Of a stretch of 9,194 nucleotides of DNA, positions 1-6,886 are shown piece after piece. Positions within the stretch are counted from its first letter, which is position 1. Each line of letters opens with the position of its first letter. Origin of the DNA: Rickettsiales bacterium (GTDB lineage Bacteria > Pseudomonadota > Alphaproteobacteria > Rickettsiales > UBA1997); the NCBI GenBank assembly GCA_947455845.1, contig CANGQE010000038.1, positions 1 through 9,194 of the forward strand, written 5' to 3'. The notes beneath the pieces are model-generated. The model saw only the letters and a program-made list of their open reading frames with translations. It ran no database searches and was not told the origin of the DNA. A program made the position numbers and the translations under genes.

Positions 1-1503
1 CCCAATCGTCAAGCTTCCCGTCTTATCAAAAACCACAATATCGGTTTTATACAGTTTTTCCAAAGCCTCTCCCGACTTCACCAAAATTCCCTTTCTAATA
101 AAGTTAGAAATCGCAATGGTTTGCACAATTGGCACAGCCAATGCCAGAGCGCATGGACAAGTTATAATTAAAACTGCTGTCGCATTCATCAAAGCAACTT
201 CCCAGCCCGACTTAAAGAAAAACTGCCACATTAAAAAGGTTAAAAACGCCAATAAATGCACTGCCGGCGTGTAAAATTTTGAAAGCTGATCAGCAATTCT
301 AATGTAGTGATTTTTTTTACTTTCTACTTCTTCAGTCAGACGAATTATCTCAGATAATAAACTATTTTGGGTTGATTTGGTAATTTTAATTTTAAGCGGC
401 GCCGTCAGATTAATCATGCCGGCAAAGACTTCTCGGCCTTGAATAATTTTTTTTGCCAAAGTTTCACCAGTAATCAAAGAGGTGTCAATTTCACTCTCGC
501 CTTCCAACACCACCCCATCAGCGGCAATTTTTTCGCCCGCTGCCACGATCAAAATCATATCTTTTTGCAACTGCTTGCTGGGTAGGATTTTGATTTTTGC
601 ATCTTCTTCAATACGACCAAAACTGGCAGCCAACATTGTAAATTCTGAAGCAATAGCGAAGGCTTTTTTGCGCGCCTTTAAATCGAGATAACGACCAATT
701 AACAAAAAGAAAATCAGCATCACCGCAGAGTCAAAATAAACATGCTCAGCGCTACGGAAAGTTTCTAGAAGACTAACCATGCAAGCCAGAAAAATGGCAA
801 TTGAAATTGCCAGATCCATATTGGGATAGCCTGATTTTATTGACTTTGCAGCAGATAAAAAGAATGGACGCGCTGAATAAATAATGACGGGAAGCGCGAT
901 TAGAGAAGAGAAAAAATGAAACAAGTTTCTCATCGCTTCACCCATATCAAGCACATCAGAAAACCACAAAGAAAAGGAGAAGAGCATTACATTACCAACA
1001 CCAAAACCTGCAACTGCAAGAGCTCGCAGAATCGAATCACTATATTTTTTTTCCATCGTGTTAAAAACTTCTTCGTCAAAAGGCAGTAATTTGTAACCGA
1101 TTTCGCTAATCAAATGCGCCAATTCATTGCCGGTTTTTTTGTCACCCTGCCATTTCAGAAATAAGGTTTTTTTGGAGAGGTTAATGCGAGCAACAACAAC
1201 ATCTTTATGCTTTTTCAGAATGTTTTCAATCAACCAAACACAGGCAGCACAATGCAAACCTTGCACCATCAACGACACCGAAAAAACATCCTCACCGTGA
1301 TCAAAAATAAATTCTGAAATATCAATTTCTTCCTCAATTTCAGGCTTAATTTTTCTGACCGCTGGATCTATCTCCCGCAATTTGTAATAATTTTCAAAAC
1401 CAAACTTATTGATAATTTTGTAAGCAGCTTCACATCCTAAACAGCAAAAATCTTCCTCGATTTTTTTAACACTTTCCCCGCAATGAAGGCACGGCTTTAT
1501 CAT
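1..1503 (-). CDS. ccoI: CcoI/FixI-type copper-transporting P1B ATPase, N-terminal part (cut by window edge)
   Basis: Membrane P-type ATPase that, in the CcoI/FixI family, moves copper across the inner membrane for assembly of cbb3-type cytochrome oxidase. I read an open frame of 501 codons from ATG at 1503 to base 1 with no stop, so the C-terminal part lies outside. Domains in order: a cysteine-rich N-terminal metal-binding segment (C5, C8, then CCLGC at 20-24), a heavy-metal-associated domain with GLHCAAC (C85, C88), hydrophobic helices from about residue 160, the actuator-domain TGE at 345-347, the transmembrane CPC metal site (TCPCAL, C449-P450-C451), and the phosphorylation motif at D493 (DKTGSLT). 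The last departs from the canonical DKTGTLT by one Thr-to-Ser change. The ATG overlaps the fixH TGA (ATGA), indicating translational coupling. The family is certain; the CcoI subtype rests on the cysteine-rich N-terminus and the fixH neighbour. Confidence 0.93.
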   Translation of the reverse strand, partial: MIKPCLHCGESVKKIEEDFCCLGCEAAYKIINKFGFENYYKLREIDPAVRKIKPEIEEEIDISEFIFDHGEDVFSVSLMVQGLHCAACVWLIENILKKHKDVVVARINLSKKTLFLKWQGDKKTGNELAHLISEIGYKLLPFDEEVFNTMEKKYSDSILRALAVAGFGVGNVMLFSFSLWFSDVLDMGEAMRNLFHFFSSLIALPVIIYSARPFFLSAAKSIKSGYPNMDLAISIAIFLACMVSLLETFRSAEHVYFDSAVMLIFFLLIGRYLDLKARKKAFAIASEFTMLAASFGRIEEDAKIKILPSKQLQKDMILIVAAGEKIAADGVVLEGESEIDTSLITGETLAKKIIQGREVFAGMINLTAPLKIKITKSTQNSLLSEIIRLTEEVESKKNHYIRIADQLSKFYTPAVHLLAFLTFLMWQFFFKSGWEVALMNATAVLIITCPCALALAVPIVQTIAISNFIRKGILVKSGEALEKLYKTDIVVFDKTGSLTIG

Positions 1504-2000
1504 TGAATAACATATCTTTTAACTTCTACGAAGGAGTCTTCACCCTTTGTAATAGTGATTTCAGCATCCCATTGGCCCTTTAAAGGAAAGGCAATATCTG
1601 CTTGATAGGAACCGTTTTGGAAGGGAATTTCTTGAGCAAAATCAAACCCATCTTGAGTTGGACGCTTAAAATTAGCGTGAACTTTAGCATCCTTGATTTG
1701 AATAGATTTAGTATCAAGCAAACCAACTACAATATGACCCCCACTACCTTGGGGCTGATAAGAAATATTAACTTTCCAGCCTAAATTTTTTTGATCTGCA
1801 ACTTGCTTAAGAGTGTCATTGTAGTTCAATCCCTTTTGGTAAGAGTCTTTAGTCACCACACCGCGCCAAGTCTTCTGAGAGATGTAAATGTAGAAAAAAT
1901 TAACCGCAAAAATTACGCCAAAAAAAACGAAAAAAAAGTAAGGAATTTTTGATTTTTTGGGGAGGACTTCCACTTGTTCTAATTCTTTTTCTGTTTTCAT
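1500..2000 (-). CDS. fixH: FixH/CcoH family cbb3 oxidase assembly protein
   Basis: Small single-pass inner-membrane protein needed for assembly or stability of cbb3 cytochrome oxidase. The 166-residue product has a charged N-terminus, one hydrophobic segment at about residues 20-40 and then a periplasmic domain. That domain opens with the family's most recognisable motif, GVVTKDSYQKGLNYN (residues 47-61). Length fits the family (about 150-170). The ATG at 2000 is the only sensible start: it gives a normal N-terminus ahead of the membrane segment, and the frame is closed by a TAA a little upstream; I see no Shine-Dalgarno site. Its stop overlaps the start of ccoI. In most alphaproteobacteria fixH sits in fixGHIS beside ccoNOP; here fixG is not upstream. 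Instead a palindrome and rnpA precede it, so its promoter must lie in the short gap or it is read through from rnpA. Confidence 0.9.
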   Translation of the reverse strand: MKTEKELEQVEVLPKKSKIPYFFFVFFGVIFAVNFFYIYISQKTWRGVVTKDSYQKGLNYNDTLKQVADQKNLGWKVNISYQPQGSGGHIVVGLLDTKSIQIKDAKVHANFKRPTQDGFDFAQEIPFQNGSYQADIAFPLKGQWDAEITITKGEDSFVEVKRYVIQ

Positions 2001-2045
2001 GCCCGAGTAATAGCGTTGTATATATTGCCAATAATTGATTAGTTC

Positions 2046-2098
2046 TTACCGCGTTGACTGGTCCCCCTCTTCACGACGGGGTCCAGTCAACGCGGTAA
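2046..2098. repeat. Strong intergenic palindrome (16 bp perfect stem plus 4 bp) between rnpA and fixH
   Basis: Bases 2046-2061 (TTACCGCGTTGACTGG) are exactly reverse-complementary to 2083-2098. One T/T mismatch (2062/2082) is followed by CCCC/GGGG (2063-2066 with 2078-2081), leaving an 11-base loop at 2067-2077. In total 20 of 21 positions pair. The element begins 9 bases after the rnpA stop. Neither side is followed by a run of T, so it is not a canonical intrinsic terminator, though so strong a stem may still slow or end transcription or protect the rnpA 3' end. It is clearly more GC-rich than its surroundings, which suggests a dispersed palindromic element. It shares CTGGTCCCC with the element near 6877. 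Confidence 0.85.
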
Positions 2099-2107
2099 AT
2101 TAGAAAT

Positions 2108-2524
2108 TTAATTCGCTGATTTTGGCTTGCCAGAACTTACTGTCTTAGAACTGTCGTGAATTCTTTTTAAGCAAAATTTCAAATCACTAGAAATTTTGCC
2201 AAAATCAGCCTCGGCAATTTCTTTTCTGGCGATCAAAACATAATCGTAATGATTTTTAGCATGTATCAAAGCTAGTTTACGAAAGGCTTCACGCAACCTT
2301 CTTTTACCACGATTGCGAGTTACTGCATTGCCAACAGTTTTGCTCACCGTGTAACCAACGCGACAAAAATCTGCAGCGTTTTTACCGGTATCTAAATTTT
2401 GAAAATAAAATTTTGGCGTAGGAAAGCAAAGCAAGAGAACGGTTTTAGAATAAAACTTCTGACCTTTTTTGCTGATTGTTTGAAACTCTGCGGATTTTCT
2501 AACTGGGAGGATTTTCAACGACAT
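2108..2524 (-). CDS. rnpA: Ribonuclease P protein component
   Basis: Protein subunit of RNase P, which binds the catalytic RNA and helps it remove 5' leaders from precursor tRNAs. The product of 138 residues (from ATG at 2524) has the family layout: an N-terminal LPVRKSAEF stretch, a central FCRVGYTVSKTVGNAVTRNR region, and the basic RNR motif helix RNRGKRRLREAFR (residues 70-82). It ends in a basic tail. A longer reading from a TTG at 2557 adds 11 residues (DTLTLLSK-like) that are not typical of the family and would start right at the foot of a hairpin, so ATG 2524 is preferred; neither start has a good Shine-Dalgarno site. It follows rpmH by 63 bases, the near-universal rpmH-rnpA arrangement. 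The usual downstream yidD or yidC is absent. Confidence 0.95.
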   Translation of the reverse strand: MSLKILPVRKSAEFQTISKKGQKFYSKTVLLLCFPTPKFYFQNLDTGKNAADFCRVGYTVSKTVGNAVTRNRGKRRLREAFRKLALIHAKNHYDYVLIARKEIAEADFGKISSDLKFCLKRIHDSSKTVSSGKPKSAN

Positions 2525-2558
2525 CTGAGATTTTGAAAGCAGTGTTAGAGTGTCCAAA

Positions 2559-2576
2559 GGGCGACTTAAGCCGCCC
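2559..2576 (-). other. Hairpin in the rpmH-rnpA intergenic region
   Basis: On the minus strand this reads GGGCGGCTTAAGTCGCCC, a 7-base-pair stem (one G-T wobble) with a TTAA loop, lying 11 bases after the rpmH stop. It is not followed by a T run, so full termination is unlikely. It could be a processing or stabilising structure that lets rpmH and rnpA be made in very different amounts from one transcript. Structure is seen; the role is inference. Confidence 0.55.
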
Positions 2577-2587
2577 CTTAACTTAAA

Positions 2588-2722
2588 CTAAACTGTCAAA
2601 GATGCACGGCCTTTTAAACGACGACGTGCTAAAACTTTACGTCCGCCAACCGTTGCCATTCTTGATCTAAAACCATGTCTTCTTTTACGCACCAATTTGC
2701 TTGGCTGCCATGTTCTTTTCAT
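2588..2722 (-). CDS. rpmH: Large ribosomal subunit protein bL34
   Basis: Very basic 44-residue protein of the 50S subunit. It begins MKRTWQPSKLVRKRRHGF and continues with the ATVGGRKVLARRRLKGR stretch; the VGGR form is typical of alphaproteobacteria. The frame is open further upstream, giving a 67-residue reading, but those extra residues are not part of the family. The ATG at 2722 gives the usual full length and is preceded at proper distance by a CAGGTG ribosome-binding site. The second aromatic is Trp (KRTWQPS), where Phe or Tyr is more usual. It is followed by rnpA and preceded by a leader of its own, so it probably has a separate promoter from panD. Confidence 0.97.
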   Translation of the reverse strand: MKRTWQPSKLVRKRRHGFRSRMATVGGRKVLARRRLKGRASLTV

Positions 2723-2866
2723 AATTTCACCTGAAATTTTTTTGAGATATTTGGGATGTTTTTTTGAAGGCCATCCAAAGAGGTGGCGCAACCTAGCGGC
2801 GCTTTTTTTAAATGCAAGTAGCTCGGTGGGAGAAAACTAAAATTCTTGTCACGCAGCAAAATTTTT
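2723..2866 (-). promoter_or_regulatory. panD-rpmH intergenic leader with imperfect hairpin
   Basis: These 144 bases between the panD stop and the rpmH start hold no plausible separate gene and should carry the rpmH promoter. I cannot pick a convincing -35/-10 pair: TTGCAT followed 16 bases later by TAGGTT is the best of several poor candidates. Bases 2750-2758 and 2772-2779 pair (TTTGG-ATG with CATCCCAAA on the minus strand, one bulge), forming an eight-base-pair stem about 28 bases before the rpmH ATG. This could be a leader structure. No intrinsic terminator for panD is visible in transcript orientation. Confidence 0.35.
2728..2733 (-). promoter_or_regulatory. Ribosome-binding site deciding the rpmH start
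   Basis: CAGGTG on the minus strand, five bases before ATG 2722. It is one of the few clear Shine-Dalgarno sites in the window and supports the 44-residue start over the longer open frame. Confidence 0.6.
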
Positions 2867-3214
2867 CTACTTAACCCGATTATTTCCATCCACCAAAACT
2901 ACTTTTGGCTGAAACTTTCTCGCTTCTTCTTCACTCATTGAAGCGTAACAAATAATAATAACAGGATCGCCCACTTGCACCAAACGTGCTGCCGCACCAT
3001 TAACTTGAATTGCACCCGAACCAGCTTCAGCAGCGATTACATAAGTTGTAAAACGCTGACCGTTATTAATATTTAACACATCAACTTTTTCGTGAAGTAA
3101 AATTCCTGATGCATCAAGCAAGTCAGTATCAATTGAGATTGAACCTTCATAATGTAGATCGGCCATAGTCACGGTTGCGCGGTGAATTTTGGCGCGCATC
3201 AAAGTCAGTTGCAT
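2867..3214 (-). CDS. panD: Aspartate 1-decarboxylase proenzyme (PanD)
   Basis: Pyruvoyl enzyme that decarboxylates L-aspartate to beta-alanine, the precursor needed with pantoate for pantothenate and coenzyme A. The 115-residue proenzyme aligns position by position with the known family. It has K9, the DLHYEGS self-cleavage site with Gly24-Ser25 (Ser25 becomes the pyruvoyl group), NGQRFTTY with R54, T57 and Y58, and the NGAAAR stretch from N72. Length is normal (E. coli 126). All key residues are present, so it should be active after processing. Its ATG follows the acs stop by a single base, so it is almost certainly co-transcribed with acs and translated by reinitiation or coupling; no independent Shine-Dalgarno site stands out. 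No panB, panC or panE is in the window. Confidence 0.96.
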   Translation of the reverse strand: MQLTLMRAKIHRATVTMADLHYEGSISIDTDLLDASGILLHEKVDVLNINNGQRFTTYVIAAEAGSGAIQVNGAAARLVQVGDPVIIICYASMSEEEARKFQPKVVLVDGNNRVK

Positions 3215-3215
3215 G

Positions 3216-5138
3216 TTATTCTAGATTTTTCAGATAGTTAATGATGTCAGGATTGACCAGAGTTGAAGTGTCACCAAGATCTTCCTCATTGGCAATAATT
3301 TTTTTCAAAATGCGCCGCATGATTTTGCCGGAACGGGTTTTGGGTAAGTCGGGCACAATGTGAATCTTATCCGGCTTGGCAATTGATCCGATTTCTTTTT
3401 GGATAATTAAAGTTAACTCTTGGATTAGATTTAACCCCACTTCACCATCCTGAACTTTTTCTGACTTCAAAATCACAAAAGCACAAATTGCTTCCCCCTT
3501 AATTTCGTGAGGAACACCGATCACCGCCGACTCTGCAACTTTCTCATGCGAGTTAATAGCATTTTCAATTTCAGCCGTTCCCAGACGATGTCCCGAAACT
3601 TTAATCACGTCATCAGTGCGACCAATGATACGATAAAGACCATCTTCATCACGAAGGGCTCCATCTCCGGCAAAATAATAATTAGGAAATTGCTCGTAAT
3701 AAGTTTTAAAAAACTTTTCATCATCACCCCAAACACCGCGTGCCATGCTAGGCCAAGGCTGTTTAAAACACAGATTGCCAATTTTATTATTCTCTAAAAT
3801 TTCTTTGCCGAAATCGTCAAATAAAATTGGCACAATTCCGGGAAGTGGCAATCCGGCATGTGCTGGCTTACTTTCAGTAACACCCGCCAAAGATGAAATT
3901 AAAATTCCACCCGTTTCAGTTTGCCACCAAGTATCCGCAATCGGACATTTTTTATTGCCAACTTTTTCAAAATACCACTGCCACGCCTCTTCATTAATGG
4001 GCTCACCTACAGTTCCCAAAGTTTTCAAAGACGATAAATCATGACCTTCAACGAACTCATCACCTTTTTGCATTAAGGCACGAATTGCGGTTGGAGCGGT
4101 ATAAAAAATATTTACTTGGTGTTTTTCAATAACTTCCCAAAATCGTGCCGGCGTTGGGTGAGTTGGGATTCCTTCAAACATTAAAACCGTCGCACCGTTT
4201 AGTAACGGGCCGTAAACTAAATAAGAATGACCCGTAATCCAGCCAATATCGGCGCTACAAAAATGAATATCTCCCTGCTGATATTGAAAAACATTTTGAA
4301 AGGAATATCCGGCGTAAACCATGTACCCACCTAGGGTATGTAAAATGCCTTTTGGTTTACCGGTAGAGCCTGATGTGTAAAGAATAAAAAGCGGATCCTC
4401 GGAGTTAAGAATTTCAGCTTGGTGAGTGATTGGGAAGTTTTGCACTTCATCCTGCCAAATTGAGATCTTACAATTAGATCCTGTCGCGACTGTTGGGATA
4501 GAAGCGCTACGGGGTCTATCCGAACGATCATAAACTATTACATCCTTAACCAATTCACATTCTGCCAGTGCCTCTTTCGCAATTGCTATTAGCTTAATCT
4601 TCTTATCCCCGCGAAACAACCAATCCGCCGTAATCAAAATTTTCGCCCCACAATCTTGCATGCGACTCGCCAAAGCTTTCGCCGAGAATCCGGCAAAAAT
4701 AACCGAGTGAACCGCGCCGATTCTGGCACAAGCCAGCATCGCCACCACAGCTTGTGGAATCATCGGCATGTAAATAGCAACTCGATCACCTTTTTTAACA
4801 CCGCGCGCCATCAATAAATTAGCAAATTGGCAGGTTTGCTCGTGCAGTTCCTTGTAAGTTAATTTTTGATTTGGCTCTGAGGGGTCATTAGCTTCCCAAA
4901 TAATTGCATCTCTGTCACCAAACCTTGCCAAATGACGATCTAGGCAATTATAGGCCAGATTAGTTGTGCCATCTTTAAACCATTCAATGCGAGCTTGCAC
5001 CAAATCACAATTCATCACTTCTTGCCATTTTTCAAACCAAAAAAAATTGGTGGCAATGTCATTCCAAAAATTTTTGGGATCAGCAATTGAAGCTTGATAT
5101 TGCTGGTCATAATCATCTTTTGATCGGATATGAAACAT
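3216..5138 (-). CDS. acs: Acetyl-coenzyme A synthetase (AMP-forming)
   Basis: Cytoplasmic enzyme that converts acetate, ATP and CoA to acetyl-CoA via acetyl-AMP. The 640-residue product has full family length and the expected order of motifs. These are an N-terminal Acs segment (YQASIADPKNFW), the ATP-binding loop YTSGSTGKPKG (residues 254-264), TWWQTETGG (403-411), the hinge region GRTDDVIKVSGHRLGTAEIE (506-525), and the C-terminal PKTRSGKIMRR. The catalytic Lys in that last motif, about residue 605, is the one acetylated by Pat/regulated by sirtuins in well-studied homologues. Start ATG 5138 has a clear AGAGGA site. It lies 11 bases after the pilin stop and 1 base before panD. The pairing with panD links two coenzyme-A-related steps. 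Specificity for acetate rather than propionate is probable from overall family resemblance but not proven. Confidence 0.96.
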   Translation of the reverse strand: MFHIRSKDDYDQQYQASIADPKNFWNDIATNFFWFEKWQEVMNCDLVQARIEWFKDGTTNLAYNCLDRHLARFGDRDAIIWEANDPSEPNQKLTYKELHEQTCQFANLLMARGVKKGDRVAIYMPMIPQAVVAMLACARIGAVHSVIFAGFSAKALASRMQDCGAKILITADWLFRGDKKIKLIAIAKEALAECELVKDVIVYDRSDRPRSASIPTVATGSNCKISIWQDEVQNFPITHQAEILNSEDPLFILYTSGSTGKPKGILHTLGGYMVYAGYSFQNVFQYQQGDIHFCSADIGWITGHSYLVYGPLLNGATVLMFEGIPTHPTPARFWEVIEKHQVNIFYTAPTAIRALMQKGDEFVEGHDLSSLKTLGTVGEPINEEAWQWYFEKVGNKKCPIADTWWQTETGGILISSLAGVTESKPAHAGLPLPGIVPILFDDFGKEILENNKIGNLCFKQPWPSMARGVWGDDEKFFKTYYEQFPNYYFAGDGALRDEDGLYRIIGRTDDVIKVSGHRLGTAEIENAINSHEKVAESAVIGVPHEIKGEAICAFVILKSEKVQDGEVGLNLIQELTLIIQKEIGSIAKPDKIHIVPDLPKTRSGKIMRRILKKIIANEEDLGDTSTLVNPDIINYLKNLE

Positions 5139-5142
5139 AAAT

Positions 5143-5148
5143 TCCTCT
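5143..5148 (-). promoter_or_regulatory. Ribosome-binding site of acs
   Basis: AGAGGA on the minus strand, four bases before the acs ATG at 5138 and just after the stop of the pilin-like gene. It is the strongest Shine-Dalgarno match in the window and suggests acs is well translated independently of the gene before it. Confidence 0.65.
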
Positions 5149-5149
5149 T

Positions 5150-6076
5150 TTATTGTGCAACTTTGATGCTGTATTTTTTACTCAAATAAGACTCGATACC
5201 CCATCTTTCTTGAACCGTCAAATTGCGTGAAAAAATAATAATTTCCGCAATATCGCCATTAAAATAATGAGAAAAAGCTCGGCCAATTCCTGAACCTACG
5301 TAAGAAGTAATGGGGTTTATTTGCACATCATCTGAAGCATTGGTGGCAGAAGAAGTGCCACTGCCATTTAACCAATATCTCTTACCACTAGCACTAGTGC
5401 CACCCAAATTATTAAAAACAAAAGTATGAATTCGCGGAGTCGGACTTACATAGCTAGGAATGCTAGCATAGATTAGCTGATCCGTGTAATGACTTTGCCT
5501 TACTTCTGAGTTAGAAAAATAACCAAGAATTAAATTAGCGTTAACAGCAGTGCTGGTTCCACCCATAAAATAATTATTGTTACCGCCACTCTTTCTTTGC
5601 TCAACTGCAAAAATTGTGTAAGAAGTATTAGCTAATGCCTCACCATCAAAGGTCAGATAGTCATTTGATCCATCAAACCTGATTGCAGGAATTCCATAAT
5701 TAAAAACATTTTCATAAAATAGCGGTTGATTAGCCGCTACCGCTTGAATGGCATTATTTTTCACAACTGCATTTGGATTACTGTCGTACCAAGTGCTAAT
5801 CGCAGTTCCATCCGCCGCCTCAGCCGCAACAAAACTATCCGGCAGGGAAGTTTCGTACCATACTAATAGGCTTGATATATCTATGACGGGAGATTTCCTA
5901 GTTAAGGCTTGCGCGGATTGTAAAAGAGATTTTTGGATCAGGCTGTTAGCTTTGAGCATCCCTACCATCATAACGCTAATGATGAGAACAACAATGGAGA
6001 TTTCGACTAAAGAAAAGGCGCTTGCTCCAAATGAAGTTAGTGATACTCCCTTCATTTGGCGCAAAGATTTTCTCAT
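5150..6076 (-). CDS. Type IV pilin-like protein with a C-terminal LamG/concanavalin-A-like domain
   Basis: A 308-residue predicted surface or secretion-filament protein. After a basic leader of 20 residues comes a class III prepilin signal, SA|FSLVE: Phe21 as mature residue 1 and Glu25 as the +5 glutamate, followed by a hydrophobic helix to about residue 41. The residue before the cut is Ala where Gly is usual. From about residue 70 the protein resembles LamG/ConA-like jelly-roll domains: LLVWYE, GTAISTWYDSNPN (90-102), AIRFDGSNDYL (131-141), and a closing GDIAEIIIFSRNLTVQERWGIESYLSKKYSI (written here as two parts: GDIAEIIIFSRNL and TVQERWGIESYLSKKY). No cysteine is present. Such domains often bind sugars or mediate adhesion, so an adhesive (pseudo)pilin is a reasonable guess. 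ATG 6076 lies 4 bases after the mlaF stop; Met8 is an alternative start. No pilus assembly gene is nearby. Fold recognition is moderately sure; function is unknown. Confidence 0.78.
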   Translation of the reverse strand: MRKSLRQMKGVSLTSFGASAFSLVEISIVVLIISVMMVGMLKANSLIQKSLLQSAQALTRKSPVIDISSLLVWYETSLPDSFVAAEAADGTAISTWYDSNPNAVVKNNAIQAVAANQPLFYENVFNYGIPAIRFDGSNDYLTFDGEALANTSYTIFAVEQRKSGGNNNYFMGGTSTAVNANLILGYFSNSEVRQSHYTDQLIYASIPSYVSPTPRIHTFVFNNLGGTSASGKRYWLNGSGTSSATNASDDVQINPITSYVGSGIGRAFSHYFNGDIAEIIIFSRNLTVQERWGIESYLSKKYSIKVAQ

Positions 6077-6080
6077 TATT

Positions 6081-6845
6081 TTAAGTTGCTAAGAAATTTA
6101 TCGGCCCTTCAGCACGACCATGAATAAATTGATCAAGATAAACATTACCTGATGAATACATGTCTTTAACATCACCAAACCAGATGATTTTCCCCTCGTA
6201 AAGCATAGCAATTTTATCAGCAATCTTGCGTGCCGAGGTCATGTCATGGGTAATGGTAATTGTAGTAGCACCCAATTGCTTAGAATTAGAAATAATTAAA
6301 TCATTAATCACATCTGCCATAATCGGATCAAGACCCGTCGTCGGCTCATCGAAAAAAATAATTTCAGGATTAGACGCAATTGCCCGCGCCAATGATGCCC
6401 GTTTTTGCATACCACCTGAAAGTTCGGAAGGATAGAGATCTGCCACTTTAGAGCTTAAGCCAACGGCTTGAAGTTTTTGTAAGGCAATTTCTCGCGCCTC
6501 ATCTTTGGCTATTTTTTTTTGGTGCAAAAGTCTGAAAGCAACATTTTCCCAGATTGGCAATGAGTCAAATAAAGCTCCGCCTTGGAATAAAAATCCGAAT
6601 TTTTCCATTAAGCTATCGCGCTTCTTGTCGTTAACATTTGCGACCTCTTCACCATCAATTTTGATACTACCTGATGTGGCATGAATTAGAGAAGCGATGG
6701 TTTTAATCAAAACTGATTTTCCACTTCCGGAGCCACCCAAAATTACAACTGATTCACCTTTATTGGCCTGCAGATTAACTCCCGCCAAAACGCTTTTTGT
6801 ACCGAAATTTTTTGTGAGATCTTTGATTAGTATTTTTGCAGTCAC
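6081..6845 (-). CDS. mlaF: ABC transporter ATP-binding protein, MlaF type (phospholipid/retrograde lipid transport)
   Basis: Cytoplasmic ATPase of an MCE-type (Mla) transporter, which moves phospholipids between inner and outer membranes. The 254 residues contain Walker A GGSGSGKS (37-44), Q-loop FLFQGGALFDSLPIWENVAF (Q88), signature LSGGMQKR (142-149), Walker B IIFFDEP (D166, E167), TTGLDP, and the H-loop His200. The GALFDSLPIWENVAF stretch, LSGGMxKR and the C-terminal YLDQFIHGRAEGPI are hallmarks of MlaF/Ttg2A rather than of amino-acid or sugar importers. The start is GTG at 6845; no ATG lies in frame upstream or before Walker A, and there is no clear Shine-Dalgarno site. The partner genes mlaE, mlaD and mlaC, usually adjacent, are absent on both sides. 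Downstream it is 4 bases from the pilin gene and probably heads the mlaF-pilin-acs-panD transcript. Confidence 0.92.
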   Translation of the reverse strand: MTAKILIKDLTKNFGTKSVLAGVNLQANKGESVVILGGSGSGKSVLIKTIASLIHATSGSIKIDGEEVANVNDKKRDSLMEKFGFLFQGGALFDSLPIWENVAFRLLHQKKIAKDEAREIALQKLQAVGLSSKVADLYPSELSGGMQKRASLARAIASNPEIIFFDEPTTGLDPIMADVINDLIISNSKQLGATTITITHDMTSARKIADKIAMLYEGKIIWFGDVKDMYSSGNVYLDQFIHGRAEGPINFLAT

Positions 6846-6886
6846 GATATTGAAATTAAAATTGTGTCGCGTCGATGGGGACCAGC

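Noticed and set aside
2525..2557. TTG start that would lengthen RnpA by 11 residues
   Set aside because: The extra residues are not part of the RnpA family and the start would abut a hairpin; ATG 2524 gives a normal protein.
2723..2791. Upstream extension of the rpmH frame to 67 residues
   Set aside because: L34 is 44 residues and starts MKRT; a CAGGTG site precedes ATG 2722.
2785..2815. GCGC...GCGC followed by seven T on the plus strand, terminator-like
   Set aside because: The stem is only four base pairs and no plus-strand gene ends before it; in the minus direction it has A residues, not T.
3507..4044. Plus-strand open frames opposite acs
   Set aside because: Composition and lack of any family resemblance mark them as antisense shadows of a very well conserved gene; the same holds for those opposite ccoI, fixH, mlaF and the pilin gene.
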